The notes under the pieces: generated by a model
Told to the model about the DNA's origin: nothing
The model's database searches: none
Seen by the model: the letters and a program-made list of their open reading frames with translations, nothing else
Made by a program: the position numbers and the translations under genes
Shown here: positions 1 through 8,121 of the stretch, one piece after another
Position numbering within the stretch: position 1 is the stretch's first letter
Layout of the letters: each line of letters opens with the position of its first letter
Origin: VXNE01 sp963665455
GTDB taxonomy: Bacteria; Pseudomonadota; Gammaproteobacteria; Pseudomonadales; Azotimanducaceae
DNA: 64,000 nucleotides
NCBI GenBank assembly: GCA_963665455.1
Contig: OY762279.1
Coordinates: 248,001-312,000 of the forward strand
Direction of reading: 5' to 3'

Positions 1-1
1 G

Positions 2-439
2 ATCTCGGGGCACGGCCACCGCGTCGGCATCATCTTCTACGGCAGCACGGCCATGCCGATGGGCGAGGCCATGGAGCGCCTCGCCGAGGACGGCGTGCAA
101 CTCGATGCGATGCGCATCCGGGGCTTCCCCTTCAGCCAGGAAGTGACGGATTTCATCCACCAGCACGAGTTCGTCTTCCTGGTGGAGCAGAACCGCGACG
201 CGCAGATGAAGACCCTGCTCGTCAACGAGACCGGCGTCGACGCCGCGAAGATCGTGCCGGTGCTCTACTACGGCGGCATGTCCATCTCGGCGGACATCAT
301 TCAGTCCAGCGTGCTCGATCACTACGAGAAGATGCGGCGGCCGAGGCTGTGGGCCGTCGGCCACGGGACGCGCGGCGGCACCCCGCGCATGCACGCGGCC
401 ATGAGCCCGGGCACCCCCGGCGGAGACTCGGTCGCATGA
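2..439 (+). CDS. korA: 2-oxoacid:ferredoxin oxidoreductase subunit alpha, C-terminal part
   Basis: The reading frame is open from the left edge, so only the last 145 residues are present. With the beta subunit this enzyme oxidatively decarboxylates a 2-oxoacid (2-oxoglutarate is most likely) to acyl-CoA and reduces ferredoxin in the cytoplasm. The visible part has the alpha-subunit C-terminal domain pattern: GHRVGIIFYGSTAMPMGEA, then LRIRGFPF-like and VFLVEQNRDAQMKTLL segments, where the pyruvate-side fold contacts CoA. The gene lies 37 bases before korB on the same strand, the normal alpha-beta order. The family call is firm. 2-Oxoglutarate rather than another 2-oxoacid is inferred from the two-subunit arrangement. 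Confidence 0.88.
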   Translation: MSGHGHRVGIIFYGSTAMPMGEAMERLAEDGVQLDAMRIRGFPFSQEVTDFIHQHEFVFLVEQNRDAQMKTLLVNETGVDAAKIVPVLYYGGMSISADIIQSSVLDHYEKMRRPRLWAVGHGTRGGTPRMHAAMSPGTPGGDSVA

Positions 440-476
440 ACGCACTGGTGTCGCCCAGCATCGAGGGGATCGCCCC

Positions 477-1532
477 ATGACCTTCGTCGCCAAGCCCCGC
501 GTCCATCACCCGCTGCTGCCGACCAACGAGATCGGGCTGACGCGGCGCGACTACGAGGGCCTCGTCTCCACCCTGTGCGCCGGCTGCGGCCATGACTCCG
601 TGAGCGCCGCGATCGTGCAGGCGTGCGCGGAGCTCGCCATCCCGCCGCACCAGTTCGCCAAGGTGTCGGGCATCGGGTGCTCGTCGAAGACGCCGAGCTA
701 CTTCCTCGGCAACTCCCACGGCTTCAACTCGGTACACGGCCGCATGCCCTCCGTCGCAACCGGAGCGAACCTGGCCAACCGCGAGCTCTACTGCATCGGC
801 GTCTCCGGCGACGGCGACTCGGCCTCCATCGGCATCGGCCAGTTCGCCCACATCGTGCGCCGCCGCATCAACATGCTCTACATCGTCGACAACAACGGCA
901 CCTATGGCCTGACCAAGGGCCAGTTCTCGGCGACCAACGACAAGGGCTCCACCAGCAAGAAGGGCGTGCCCAACCTCTACGAGCCCATCGACCTCGTCTC
1001 GATGGCGCTCCAGATTGGCGCGAGCTTCGTGGCGCGGAGCTTCTCCGGCGACAAGGCGCAGCTCGTCCCGCTCATCAAGGCGGGCCTGCTGCACCGGGGC
1101 TTCGCCTTCATCGACGTGATCTCGCCCTGCGTCGCCTTCAACAACCACAACGGCTCCACCAAGAGCTACGACTACGTGCGCACCCGGGGCGCGAGCGTGG
1201 TGGCGGCGGACTTCATCGCGGCGGGCGAGGAGATCACCGCGGACTACGCACCGGGCGAGTTGGAGACCGTGCGGATGCCCGACGGCTCCCGCCTGCACCT
1301 GCGCAAGCTCGACGAGAGCTACGACCCGCACAGCCGTGCCCACGCCCTGGAACACGTGCTCGAAGCCCAGCAGGACGGCGAGGTGGTGACCGGGCTCCTC
1401 TACGTGGACCCGGACGCCAGCGACTGCCACGAGATCCTCGACACCGTGGAGACGCCGCTGAACGCGCTCGGAGAAGCGGACCTCTGCCCCGGCTCCGAAG
1501 CGCTCGAGAAGGTCAACGCCAGCCTGCGGTGA
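477..1532 (+). CDS. korB: 2-oxoacid:ferredoxin oxidoreductase subunit beta
   Basis: 351 residues, the thiamine-diphosphate-binding subunit of a 2-oxoacid:ferredoxin oxidoreductase. It shows the beta-subunit CAGCGHD motif near residue 34, GIGCSSKTP, and the TPP/Mg pattern SGDGDSASIG followed by VDNNGTYGLTKGQ, which is characteristic of KorB. The start ATG follows a GAGGGG ribosome site. It forms an operon with the truncated alpha gene upstream; no separate gamma or delta ferredoxin subunit is seen in the window. Its role would be ferredoxin-linked 2-oxoglutarate oxidation in place of, or beside, the NAD-linked dehydrogenase. The C-terminal ~60 residues extend past the minimal family core. Confidence 0.93.
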   Translation: MTFVAKPRVHHPLLPTNEIGLTRRDYEGLVSTLCAGCGHDSVSAAIVQACAELAIPPHQFAKVSGIGCSSKTPSYFLGNSHGFNSVHGRMPSVATGANLANRELYCIGVSGDGDSASIGIGQFAHIVRRRINMLYIVDNNGTYGLTKGQFSATNDKGSTSKKGVPNLYEPIDLVSMALQIGASFVARSFSGDKAQLVPLIKAGLLHRGFAFIDVISPCVAFNNHNGSTKSYDYVRTRGASVVAADFIAAGEEITADYAPGELETVRMPDGSRLHLRKLDESYDPHSRAHALEHVLEAQQDGEVVTGLLYVDPDASDCHEILDTVETPLNALGEADLCPGSEALEKVNASLR

Positions 1533-1580
1533 GGGGCATCTCGGCCCTGCGTGCGTCGGGGCCGGGACGCGACTACGAAC

Positions 1581-1974
1581 GTGAGCGAAGCCACTGGTTC
1601 CCGATATCCGCTGCGACTGCCGGCATCATTGAAGCAGACGGTGATGCGTCTGGCGAAGGACGATGGTGTGTCCCTCAACCAATGGATTGCCACGGCGGTG
1701 GCGCAAAAAGATCGGCGCCGTGGAGACCGCCGCTGATTTCTTCGAGCGCCGTGCCATGAGGTCTATGCCAGACGCGCCCCATAGCCGGCCCGGCACCTCG
1801 CATACGCTCGGTATCGGCTCGCCTCCGGCCCAGCCCCGCCGTCCTTGCCCGGAACAGCCGCCTGCGGTCGCGAATGCTCCCTCCGGCGGATGTCCCTCGC
1901 AAGGCTTGCAGCGTCTTCTCGAGCGCGCGCCGAATGTGCCGCCGCAACCCGGCGATGAACGCCCTGACGCCTGA
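1581..1974 (+). pseudogene. HicB/Arc-like antitoxin, frameshifted and expanded
   Basis: From a GTG at 1581 the frame reads as the start of a HicB-family (ribbon-helix-helix, Arc-like) antitoxin: SRYPLRLPASLK, then DDGVSLNQWIATAVAQK. At the A5 run at 1705-1709 the family continuation (KIGAVETAADFFERRA) lies in the next frame, as expected if one A had been added (CAAAAAG instead of CAAAAG). That second frame runs to TGA 1974 and ends in ERAPNVPPQPGDERPDA, a plausible family-type C-terminus. Between FFERRA and this tail there are about 50 extra residues of low-complexity Pro/Ser/Arg text, so an insertion of roughly 150 bases is also likely. No partner toxin is adjacent. A sequencing error could explain the frameshift but not the insertion. 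Confidence 0.6.
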
Positions 1975-2037
1975 GTGCCGGGTTGCTTGCACGCTGACGG
2001 CTCGGGTATCTCGACGGTGAGCCAGGGCACACCCATC

Positions 2038-2195
2038 CTAGGGAACGTCTGAACAAGCCCGTCCGTGGGCTTGTTCAGGTCGCAAGGCAAAAGCGCGGTT
2101 TCGCCTTGCTCCATAGATTCAATGGCTTACGCCATCGAATCTGGCGGCACATCCCTGTGCCGCGCTAGGGAAGGTCTTAATCAGACCTTCCCTAG
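2038..2195 (+). repeat. 158-bp dispersed hairpin repeat, copy A
   Basis: First of three copies (others at 27993-28150 and 34672-34829), all exactly 158 bp. It starts and ends with CTAG; the outer 15 bp are an inverted repeat with one mismatch (CTAGGGAACGTCTGA against CTAGGGAAGGTCTGA). In order it holds a 10-bp stem GAACAAGCCC/GGGCTTGTTC, a 7-bp stem GCAAGGC/GCCTTGC around AAAAGCGCGGTTT, a stem GATTCAATGGC/GCCATCGAATC, a perfect stem GCGGCACA/TGTGCCGC, and a terminal 13-bp stem CTAGGGAAGGTCT/AGACCTTCCCTAG. It has no coding capacity of its own. It looks like a MITE-like or REP-like element; no transposase with matching ends is in the window. Confidence 0.9.
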
Positions 2196-2231
2196 TCCTT
2201 GACGACGGGCCCGGCTTAGTCGATTCGCGCC

Positions 2232-2256
2232 CGAGTTTTCGCAGCGCGAAAACTCG
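2232..2256. other. Perfect 11-bp hairpin upstream of GAPDH gene
   Basis: CGAGTTTTCGC, a 3-base loop AGC, then GCGAAAACTCG form a perfect stem-loop. It lies 36 bases after repeat copy A and just before the putative promoter at 2275-2304. It is not followed by a T run in either direction, so it is not a clear terminator. An operator or a palindromic remnant is possible. Confidence 0.6.
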
Positions 2257-2274
2257 AACGACCGAAGGTCGCCC

Positions 2275-2304
2275 TTGCCGACCGCAAGCCCTGTCTCGGA
2301 TAAT
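2275..2304 (+). promoter_or_regulatory. Sigma70-like promoter of the GAPDH gene
   Basis: A -35-like TTGCCG at 2275-2280 and a -10-like GATAAT at 2299-2304 are separated by 18 bases. The predicted transcript start near 2311 would leave about 30 bases of leader before the GTG start at 2340. The spacing and the -10 match (five of six to consensus) are good, in a GC-rich region where such AT-rich hexamers are uncommon. Confidence 0.45.
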
Positions 2305-2339
2305 ACGCGGCCCCCGCTCCCGGAAGACGACGAACCGAC

Positions 2340-3815
2340 GTGTCACTACCGAGTCTCGACGACTATTTCCCCGACTGGAAGGAACGCGAAGCGCTGGCGG
2401 AGGCGATGATCCCGCTCATCGGCCGGCTCTACCGCAACAACGTCGTCACCTACTGTTACGGAAAAGCGCTCAATAATCAGAGCGTTACGCAGCTCATGAC
2501 GGCGCACCGCTACGTGCGCCAGGTGGCCCACAACGAGCTCTCGGAGTTCGAGAGCTACCCGATCCTCGACGCCCTGTCGAAGCTCGACCTCGGCCCGTCC
2601 CACGTCGATCTCGGCAAGCTCACCGTGCGCTACATGGAGGAGGTGGAGACGAACGGCGGCATCACGCCCGGAGCCTTTGTCGAGCGCGAGTGCGCGGAGA
2701 TCATCGGTCGGCACGTGCCGCCCCTGGAACAGCCCCAGGACATCGTCCTCTACGGCTTCGGGCGGATCGGCCGCCTGCTGGCGCGGCTCCTGATCGAGAA
2801 GACCGGCGGCGGCGACCAGTTGCGGCTGCGCGCGATCGTCGTGCGCAAGGGCGCGGACAACGACCTCGACAAACGCGTGAGCCTCTTGCAGCGGGACTCC
2901 GTTCACGGTGGCTTCCAGGGCACGATCCGCATCGACCACGAGAACAGCAGCCTCATCGCGAACGGCAACGTCGTGCGCATGATCTACGCGAACGACCCGT
3001 CGTCCGTGGACTACGAGCAGTACGGCATCTCGAACGCCATCGTCATCGACAACACCGGGGTGTGGCGGGACGAGAAGGGCCTCGCCCAGCACCTGCAAGC
3101 GAAGGGCGTGGCCCGGGTGATCCTGACGGCCCCCGGCAAGGGTGCCATCAAGGACATCGTCTCCGGCGTGAACTCGCACCTCATCAACCAGAACGATCGG
3201 CTGCTCGCCGCGGCGTCCTGCACCACCAACGCCATCGTCCCGGCGATGAAGGCGATGAACGACGAGTTCGGCGTCGAGCATGGCCACATGGAGACCGTCC
3301 ACGCCTACACCAACGACCAGAACCTGACCGACAACTTCCACAAGAAGAACCGGCGGGGACGGGGCGCGCCCCTCAACATGGTCATCACGGAGACCGGGGC
3401 GTCGTCCGCGGTCGCGAAGCTGCTCCCGGAACTCGAGGGCAAGCTCACGGGCAACGCCATCCGGGTGCCCACGCCCAACGTCTCCCTCGCCATCCTGAAC
3501 CTGACGCTGGAACGGGAGACCACGCACTCCGAGGTCAACGAGTACCTCCGCCACACGGCGCTACATTCCTCGCTGCAGCGCCAGATCGAATATACGGACT
3601 CCCCGGAAGTCGTCTCGTCCGACTTCGTCGGCCGCCGCTACGCCTGCACCATCGACGGCGGCGCCACCATCGTCGACAAGAACCGGGTCGTCCTGTACGT
3701 CTGGTACGACAACGAGTTCGGCTACGCCTGCCAGGTGATCCGGGTGGTCCAGAAGTGGGCCGGCATCAGCTATCCCCTCATACCGGGAGACGTGGCCAAG
3801 ACGGGCTTCGGTTAA
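2340..3815 (+). CDS. Glyceraldehyde-3-phosphate dehydrogenase, long form
   Basis: 491 residues against about 335 for ordinary GAPDH. About 130 extra N-terminal residues precede the Rossmann motif YGFGRIGRLLAR near residue 138. The catalytic SCTTNAIVP is present with the nucleophile at about Cys294, as is the C-terminal VWYDNEFGYACQV. This N-terminally extended architecture matches the GapB-type enzymes of Pseudomonas-like gammaproteobacteria, which act in gluconeogenesis; that role is from family knowledge. The start is GTG at 2340, about 30 bases after a promoter-like sequence. It stands alone with respect to other glycolytic genes; a GNAT gene follows after 31 bases. Confidence 0.95.
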   Translation: MSLPSLDDYFPDWKEREALAEAMIPLIGRLYRNNVVTYCYGKALNNQSVTQLMTAHRYVRQVAHNELSEFESYPILDALSKLDLGPSHVDLGKLTVRYMEEVETNGGITPGAFVERECAEIIGRHVPPLEQPQDIVLYGFGRIGRLLARLLIEKTGGGDQLRLRAIVVRKGADNDLDKRVSLLQRDSVHGGFQGTIRIDHENSSLIANGNVVRMIYANDPSSVDYEQYGISNAIVIDNTGVWRDEKGLAQHLQAKGVARVILTAPGKGAIKDIVSGVNSHLINQNDRLLAAASCTTNAIVPAMKAMNDEFGVEHGHMETVHAYTNDQNLTDNFHKKNRRGRGAPLNMVITETGASSAVAKLLPELEGKLTGNAIRVPTPNVSLAILNLTLERETTHSEVNEYLRHTALHSSLQRQIEYTDSPEVVSSDFVGRRYACTIDGGATIVDKNRVVLYVWYDNEFGYACQVIRVVQKWAGISYPLIPGDVAKTGFG

Positions 3816-3846
3816 CCACGCCGCGGCGAGACGCCGCCCGACACGC

Positions 3847-4368
3847 ATGACTACGCTGGCGACGGATCGTCTGAACATACGCCCCTTCGCGTTGGACGAC
3901 GCGGAGGTGCTGCACGCCTTCTGGACGAATCCCGAAGTGCGGCGCTATCTCTGGGACGACCGCATCCTGCCGATGGAAACGGTGCGGGAGATCATCGCCT
4001 CGAGCATCCGGGACTTCGAGGAGCGCGGGTTCGGCTTCTTTTCCCTCGATCTCAAGGCGACCGAACCCGTCATCGTCGGCTTCTGTGGCTTCCGGATGTT
4101 CGAGGACGGCGATCAGATCGAGCTGCTCTACGGCATCCTGCCGGACTACTGGGGCGAGGGCTTTGTGACGGAGGCCGCCCTCGCCGTACTCCGATTCGGC
4201 TTCCACGAGTGCGGCATGGAGCGCGTGATCGCCGCGACGGACACGCCCAACCAGCGCGCGGTGCGGGTGCTGCAGCGGCTCGGCATGTCGTTCGAGGAAC
4301 GCCGGGTGTGGCGCGGCCTCGACACGGTGTTCTACGCCATCACCGCCCAAGAGTTCGCGGAGCGCTGA
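3847..4368 (+). CDS. GNAT-family N-acetyltransferase (RimJ/RimL-like)
   Basis: 173 residues with the Acetyltransf_3 pattern: TDRLNIRPFALDDAE at the N-terminus, FGFFSLDLK, the acetyl-CoA segment around YGILPDYWGEGFVTEAAL, and the closing NQRAVRVLQRLGMSFEERR. Such enzymes transfer an acetyl group to an amine on a small molecule or a protein N-terminus; the substrate cannot be told from sequence. It starts 31 bases after the GAPDH gene and ends one base before the DUF503 gene, so it is likely cotranscribed with both. Confidence 0.85.
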   Translation: MTTLATDRLNIRPFALDDAEVLHAFWTNPEVRRYLWDDRILPMETVREIIASSIRDFEERGFGFFSLDLKATEPVIVGFCGFRMFEDGDQIELLYGILPDYWGEGFVTEAALAVLRFGFHECGMERVIAATDTPNQRAVRVLQRLGMSFEERRVWRGLDTVFYAITAQEFAER

Positions 4369-4369
4369 C

Positions 4370-4654
4370 ATGCATGTTGGCGTCCTGGGTCTTGACTTCC
4401 ACCTCCCCGGCTGCGCGTCGCTGAAGGAGAAGCGCCGGCGCCTCCAACGCCTGCGCGACAAGTTCGGCCGCGTGCCGAACCTCGCCATCTGCGAGAGCGG
4501 ACACCAAGACGTACACCAACGCGCGCGGTGGTCGGTCGTGGCCGTGGCGTCGAGCGCGACGGTGGTGGAGGGCCTCCTGGGCGACGTCGAACGCTGGGTG
4601 GACGAGCGGCTCGACGCCATCGTCATCGGCGTGGAGCGGGACGTGCTGACGTGA
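4370..4654 (+). CDS. DUF503 (YlxP-like) protein
   Basis: 94 residues covering a whole DUF503 domain: MHVGVLGLDFHLPGCASLKE at the start, the KRRRLQRLRDKF helix, SVVAVASSATVVEGLL in the core, and a hydrophobic C-terminal strand. Family members are small ferredoxin-like-fold proteins often linked to ribosome assembly; their biochemical role is not established. It begins one base after the GNAT gene stop and overlaps the next gene by GTGA (4651-4654), so translational coupling is likely. Confidence 0.85.
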   Translation: MHVGVLGLDFHLPGCASLKEKRRRLQRLRDKFGRVPNLAICESGHQDVHQRARWSVVAVASSATVVEGLLGDVERWVDERLDAIVIGVERDVLT

Positions 4655-5040
4655 TCGTGCTGATCGGGGCCGTCGCCGCGCTGGCCGTACTCGGCATCTG
4701 GCTGCTGCGCGTGCGCACGAGCCGGCGCCGTTGGATCACGGCGTTGCACCTGCCGGGCATCTGGGATCTGGACGAGGCGAGCACACCCACCGTGCTTGAG
4801 TTCTCCGGGGCGTCCGAGCAGGGCCAATACCTCGTGCGTTCCGGCGCGTCCGAGGAAGCGGGCGCGTGGCGGATCGCCGGCCGCAACCTCGTGCTCGTGC
4901 CGGACCCGGATGGCCCCGCCGTCGAATACGAACTGCGCGTGTTCGGGCCGGGCTCCATCGGCATCCACGGACCGGGACGCGAGCGGCACGTCTATCTGCG
5001 GCGCGGGGACAACGTGGTGCCGATCCCGCGCCGCTCCTGA
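4651..5040 (+). CDS. Small single-pass membrane protein, unknown function
   Basis: The GTG at 4651 overlaps the DUF503 stop by four bases and gives 129 residues. This start is preferred because an upstream in-frame start would lie inside the DUF503 gene. The N-terminus is one hydrophobic segment (IVLIGAVAALAVLGIWLL, residues 2-19) followed by RVRTSRRR, a positive-inside pattern. The rest is a soluble, beta-rich domain with PGIWDLDEA, SGASEEAGAWRIAGRNLVLV and ending in a basic stretch. I do not recognise the family. Its place between DUF503 and a DUF815 ATPase suggests it is a membrane-anchored accessory of the same operon. Confidence 0.7.
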   Translation: MIVLIGAVAALAVLGIWLLRVRTSRRRWITALHLPGIWDLDEASTPTVLEFSGASEQGQYLVRSGASEEAGAWRIAGRNLVLVPDPDGPAVEYELRVFGPGSIGIHGPGRERHVYLRRGDNVVPIPRRS

Positions 5041-5051
5041 CGACGCTGACG

Positions 5052-5948
5052 ATGCAGGGGGACGGGCCGTTGCGGGAACTCGTGGAAAGCGGCCTCGCGT
5101 TGGTGCGCCGGGTCTCGGACCTCCTGCCCGCCGCGGACCGCATCGATTGGGCGACGACCCGCGCGGCGGCTTGGCGGAGCGATTTCGGCGGACGCTTCGA
5201 ACCCCTCGCCCACCTCGACGACATCGAGCTAGACGACCTGCTCAGCGTGGATCGCCAGAAGGAGCAGCTCGAACGCAACACGGCGCAGTTCGTCGCCGGC
5301 CATCCCGCCAACAACGCGCTCCTCTGGGGTGCCCGGGGGACGGGCAAGTCTTCTCTGATCCACGCGCTGCTGAACCGGTACGCCCAGGCGGGCATGCGGC
5401 TCGTCGAGGTCGACAAGCGGGCGCTCGCCGGCATCTCCGACATCGCGGCGCGGTTGCGCGACGAGGCTTTTCGCTTCGTCATCGTCTGCGACGACCTCTC
5501 CTTCGAGGCGGACGACGCCTCGTTCAAGGAGTTGAAGAGCGCGCTGGAGGGCTCCGTCTTCGCGCGTAGCGAGAACGTCCTCATCTACGCCACGTCCAAC
5601 CGCCGCCACCTGATTCCGGAGTACATGTCCGACAACCTCGAAGCCGGGCACCGGGGCGGCGAGATTCACGACGGCGAAGCGGTGGAGGAGAAGATCTCGC
5701 TATCGGACCGGTTCGGGCTGTGGCTCTCCTTCTATCCGTTCCGGCAGGACGAGTACCTCGACGTGGTCCAGCATTGGCTCGGCCGCCTTGCCGAGCGGCA
5801 TGGGGCGCGGTGTCCGTGGACGGAGGAGGTTCGGAAGGCGGCCCTGCAATGGGCGTTGGCCCGGGGTGTGCGGAGCGGTCGTACGGCGCAGTACTTCGCG
5901 CGGCATTGGGTGGGGCAGGCGCTGCTGGAACGCGCTAGGGAGGGGTAA
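5052..5948 (+). CDS. DUF815-family AAA+ ATPase
   Basis: 298 residues from ATG 5052, 11 bases after the previous gene. It has Walker A GARGTGKSSLIHALL (about residues 94-108), Walker B VIVCDDLSF, a sensor-like IYATSNRRHLIPE, and an arginine-rich C-terminal lid. This is the DUF815 pattern of stand-alone AAA+ proteins of unknown substrate. It is the last gene of the run beginning with the GNAT gene; the next gene is convergent. An in-frame upstream extension exists but overlaps the preceding membrane-protein gene and lacks family similarity. Confidence 0.85.
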   Translation: MQGDGPLRELVESGLALVRRVSDLLPAADRIDWATTRAAAWRSDFGGRFEPLAHLDDIELDDLLSVDRQKEQLERNTAQFVAGHPANNALLWGARGTGKSSLIHALLNRYAQAGMRLVEVDKRALAGISDIAARLRDEAFRFVIVCDDLSFEADDASFKELKSALEGSVFARSENVLIYATSNRRHLIPEYMSDNLEAGHRGGEIHDGEAVEEKISLSDRFGLWLSFYPFRQDEYLDVVQHWLGRLAERHGARCPWTEEVRKAALQWALARGVRSGRTAQYFARHWVGQALLERAREG

Positions 5949-5957
5949 CCCGCACCG

Positions 5958-6440
5958 CTACTCCCGCCAGGTGAGGACCTCCCCCTCCCCGGTCATCATC
6001 ACCGTGCCTGGCATCACGCGCAATCGCCAAGGGGTCAACCGCAACGCCGCGAACGCCTCGCTGTCCGGCCCCTCCCACATCGGAATGATCGCCGGGTCAT
6101 AGCCCACCGGCTCCGGTCCCGACTTGAAGCGCTCCCAGACCGCCTCCCGCGTCGGCAGGTCGAATGCCCACTCCGCCCGGCACTCCGCCACGCACGTGTC
6201 CTGATTCGCCGCCCAATAGTTGCACGAGACATGCGGGCTGGCGTGGAGGTGCGCCCGCTTCGTCGCCGTCGGCGCGGTGGCGATCCAGCCGGTGAGCGTG
6301 CCGTTCTCCCACTGCCAGATGGGATGCAGCACGCGCGAGCGGGGCCGGCCGGCGGCGTCCACCGTGGCCACCGTGCACCACACGATGCGGTGGGCCATGG
6401 CGACGAAGGCGGGGGCGATGTCGGGGAGGGTGGTGGGCAA
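5958..6440 (-). CDS. Pyridoxamine 5'-phosphate oxidase-fold (PPOX) protein
   Basis: 160 residues from a TTG at 6440, chosen because a strong AGGAGG lies six bases upstream; the ATG further up at 6509 has no such site and adds residues outside the family. The split-barrel flavin fold is seen in IVWCTVATVDAAGRPRSRVL, HPIWQWENGTLTGWIA, and ANQDTCVAECRAEW. The C-terminal RLTPWRLRVMPG segment is typical of this subgroup. Members bind FMN or F420 and reduce small substrates; the substrate here is unknown. It converges with the DUF815 gene, leaving nine bases between the stops. Confidence 0.8.
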   Translation of the reverse strand: MPTTLPDIAPAFVAMAHRIVWCTVATVDAAGRPRSRVLHPIWQWENGTLTGWIATAPTATKRAHLHASPHVSCNYWAANQDTCVAECRAEWAFDLPTREAVWERFKSGPEPVGYDPAIIPMWEGPDSEAFAALRLTPWRLRVMPGTVMMTGEGEVLTWRE

Positions 6441-6662
6441 GGGGTTCCTCCTGCCGTCGACATGACGGACGTGGATGTGGGCAACTGGGGTTGCGTCTGA
6501 GAAGTGCATGGTAGCGCATTAATCAGAAGTCCCCGAAGCAGCGTTTTATCGGAAACGGAACGTAGCCCGATGGTCGGCGAGTGGCGTCCGGGAATGGACG
6601 ATGGGTTCTCGTGGCACTTGGCGACGGCTCACTACGCGGACCTCGCTCCGGCAGGCACGCGA

Positions 6663-7646
6663 TCAGTCCCATCCGTTGAGGTGCGGTTGCATCGCTTCCT
6701 TGAATAGCCCGATCCACTCAAGTGTCCAACCACGGACGTCATCCCAATCACTCCGGGCGTGTACGTCGGTTTCGTTGGGGTAGTAGCGTGCCACTCGACT
6801 CGCCCTACTTTGCTCAAGCGGCTCCCACTCGAGCGGAAGATCGAACGTCTTCTCGATTTCCGCACGCCTCTCCGCGAGCCCTTCGAAACGTCGAGCGACC
6901 TCTTCCTTGTCCTTTCCGTCGACGTAGAGTTCGAACCGGAAACGCGGTCGACCATCCAGGCGACAGAAGTTCGCAGAATAGTGGAAGCCCGGGGTACGGG
7001 AGGGGAAATTCATGTAGTGTCGTTTCGACGGTGTTTTGGCGCGGCTCCAGCCAGGATACCGTTCGTGGAAGGCAGGTAGAAGCTCAGCCCAGAAGTCACG
7101 GTAAGCCGCTGACAACTCATCGAGATTCGCGGCGTGCACGCTTCGGACCCATTTGTCGGGCTCAACGACGACCTCCAACTGCGGCGCTGGCATCGATTCG
7201 CCAATCCTCCAGACTCTGAGAGCGATCCCGAAGAAACTCACGGAGTCGCGGCTGTTGGCGTTCAGCCACTGGAGAGCGGAACGATGTTCCTGACGAAACG
7301 TTTCCGCGACCAGCACGGCATGTGACGCGCCGAGTCCAGCGGCGTAAGTGATGATCTTGCCTAGGTGGTCGTGATCCGTGTTCCCGATCATGTTTTCGAC
7401 GACGACGTGCTCCCCGGTGTTGGCGTCATGAAGAAGGAGGTCGGCGCTGAACGGTCCGACCGCCACCTCTGAGCCGTCCAGCTCCAAGTCCATCCCCAGT
7501 GCGCGACCGAGCGCTCCAAGGTTGTCGGCTAGCCAAGGCGTGAGGTCGCGTGCTTCGTCCGGCCACACGTCTCGGATCGGGACCGGCTCCAGTTCCCCGA
7601 TAGTATTCGTCAATGTCACCTGCACTCTCCGATTGTCCGCGTCCAC
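6663..7646 (-). CDS. DUF4268-domain protein, nuclease-like
   Basis: 327 residues. The N-terminal half carries a PD-(D/E)XK-like pattern (GPFSADLLLHDANTGEHVVVENM, then DHDHLGKIITYAAGL), typical of proteins whose C-terminal half is DUF4268 (FWAELLPAFHERYPGWS through LEWEPLEQSRASRVARYYP). Such proteins are often found near mobile or defence genes and are thought to be endonuclease-related. The start is a GTG at 7646. Base composition in this gene and in the next two minus-strand genes is visibly less GC-rich than the flanks, consistent with recent acquisition. Confidence 0.8.
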   Translation of the reverse strand: MDADNRRVQVTLTNTIGELEPVPIRDVWPDEARDLTPWLADNLGALGRALGMDLELDGSEVAVGPFSADLLLHDANTGEHVVVENMIGNTDHDHLGKIITYAAGLGASHAVLVAETFRQEHRSALQWLNANSRDSVSFFGIALRVWRIGESMPAPQLEVVVEPDKWVRSVHAANLDELSAAYRDFWAELLPAFHERYPGWSRAKTPSKRHYMNFPSRTPGFHYSANFCRLDGRPRFRFELYVDGKDKEEVARRFEGLAERRAEIEKTFDLPLEWEPLEQSRASRVARYYPNETDVHARSDWDDVRGWTLEWIGLFKEAMQPHLNGWD

Positions 7647-7732
7647 CTGGTCCTAGTCCCAGCTAGCACTCTCGGTCCGATCAGTCCAAGGCCGGCGACA
7701 GTATCGGCGATGTTCGACAAGTTTCGGGCAGA

Positions 7733-8110
7733 CTAGGCTGGCCGATACGTTCCGGGTTGATCCGCTCCCGTAGGCAGTTCGTCCGATTTGTGGTTGGTGT
7801 CCCGAGGCACTGCCTTGAGTGCTCGCGGTATGGCGGCATATGCTTCGTCGTGTGGACCGACGGCGATGGGTATAGCGCCGCCGTCCTCGTAGACCTTGAA
7901 CACGAACCGATACTTGTCATTGAGTCGGATCGAGTAAACGTCGTCGTAGCCCTCCAACTTCTCGTAGCGACGACCGGGGGGAACGTTGCCAGCGAGGAGT
8001 TGCTCAACGGCAGACGCCAGTTGATTTTTCATTTCGGCCGGCATCTTCGAAAGGCTCTTCTTGAAACGCCGAGGTGCCTCTCTGAACCGCCGTATGGGGT
8101 CACGCATCAT
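7733..8110 (-). CDS. RelE/ParE-like toxin
   Basis: 125 residues with a RelE/ParE-type core: an N-terminal helical hairpin (FREAPRRFKKSLSKMP), GRRYEKLEGYDDVYSIRLND and KYRFVFKVYEDGGAIPIAVG, ending with a His-Asp pair (PHDEAY). RelE-type members cleave ribosome-bound mRNA; ParE-type members poison gyrase; which applies cannot be told here. A polar tail of about 25 residues follows the domain. The upstream partner gene ends 11 bases before its start, in the order expected for an antitoxin-toxin operon. The partner is not a usual small antitoxin. Confidence 0.75.
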   Translation of the reverse strand: MMRDPIRRFREAPRRFKKSLSKMPAEMKNQLASAVEQLLAGNVPPGRRYEKLEGYDDVYSIRLNDKYRFVFKVYEDGGAIPIAVGPHDEAYAAIPRALKAVPRDTNHKSDELPTGADQPGTYRPA

Positions 8111-8121
8111 GCCAATTTAGG

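Noticed and set aside
5958..6509. ATG at 6509 as start of the PPOX gene
   Set aside because: No ribosome site there and the extra residues do not belong to the family; TTG at 6440 has AGGAGG at proper spacing.
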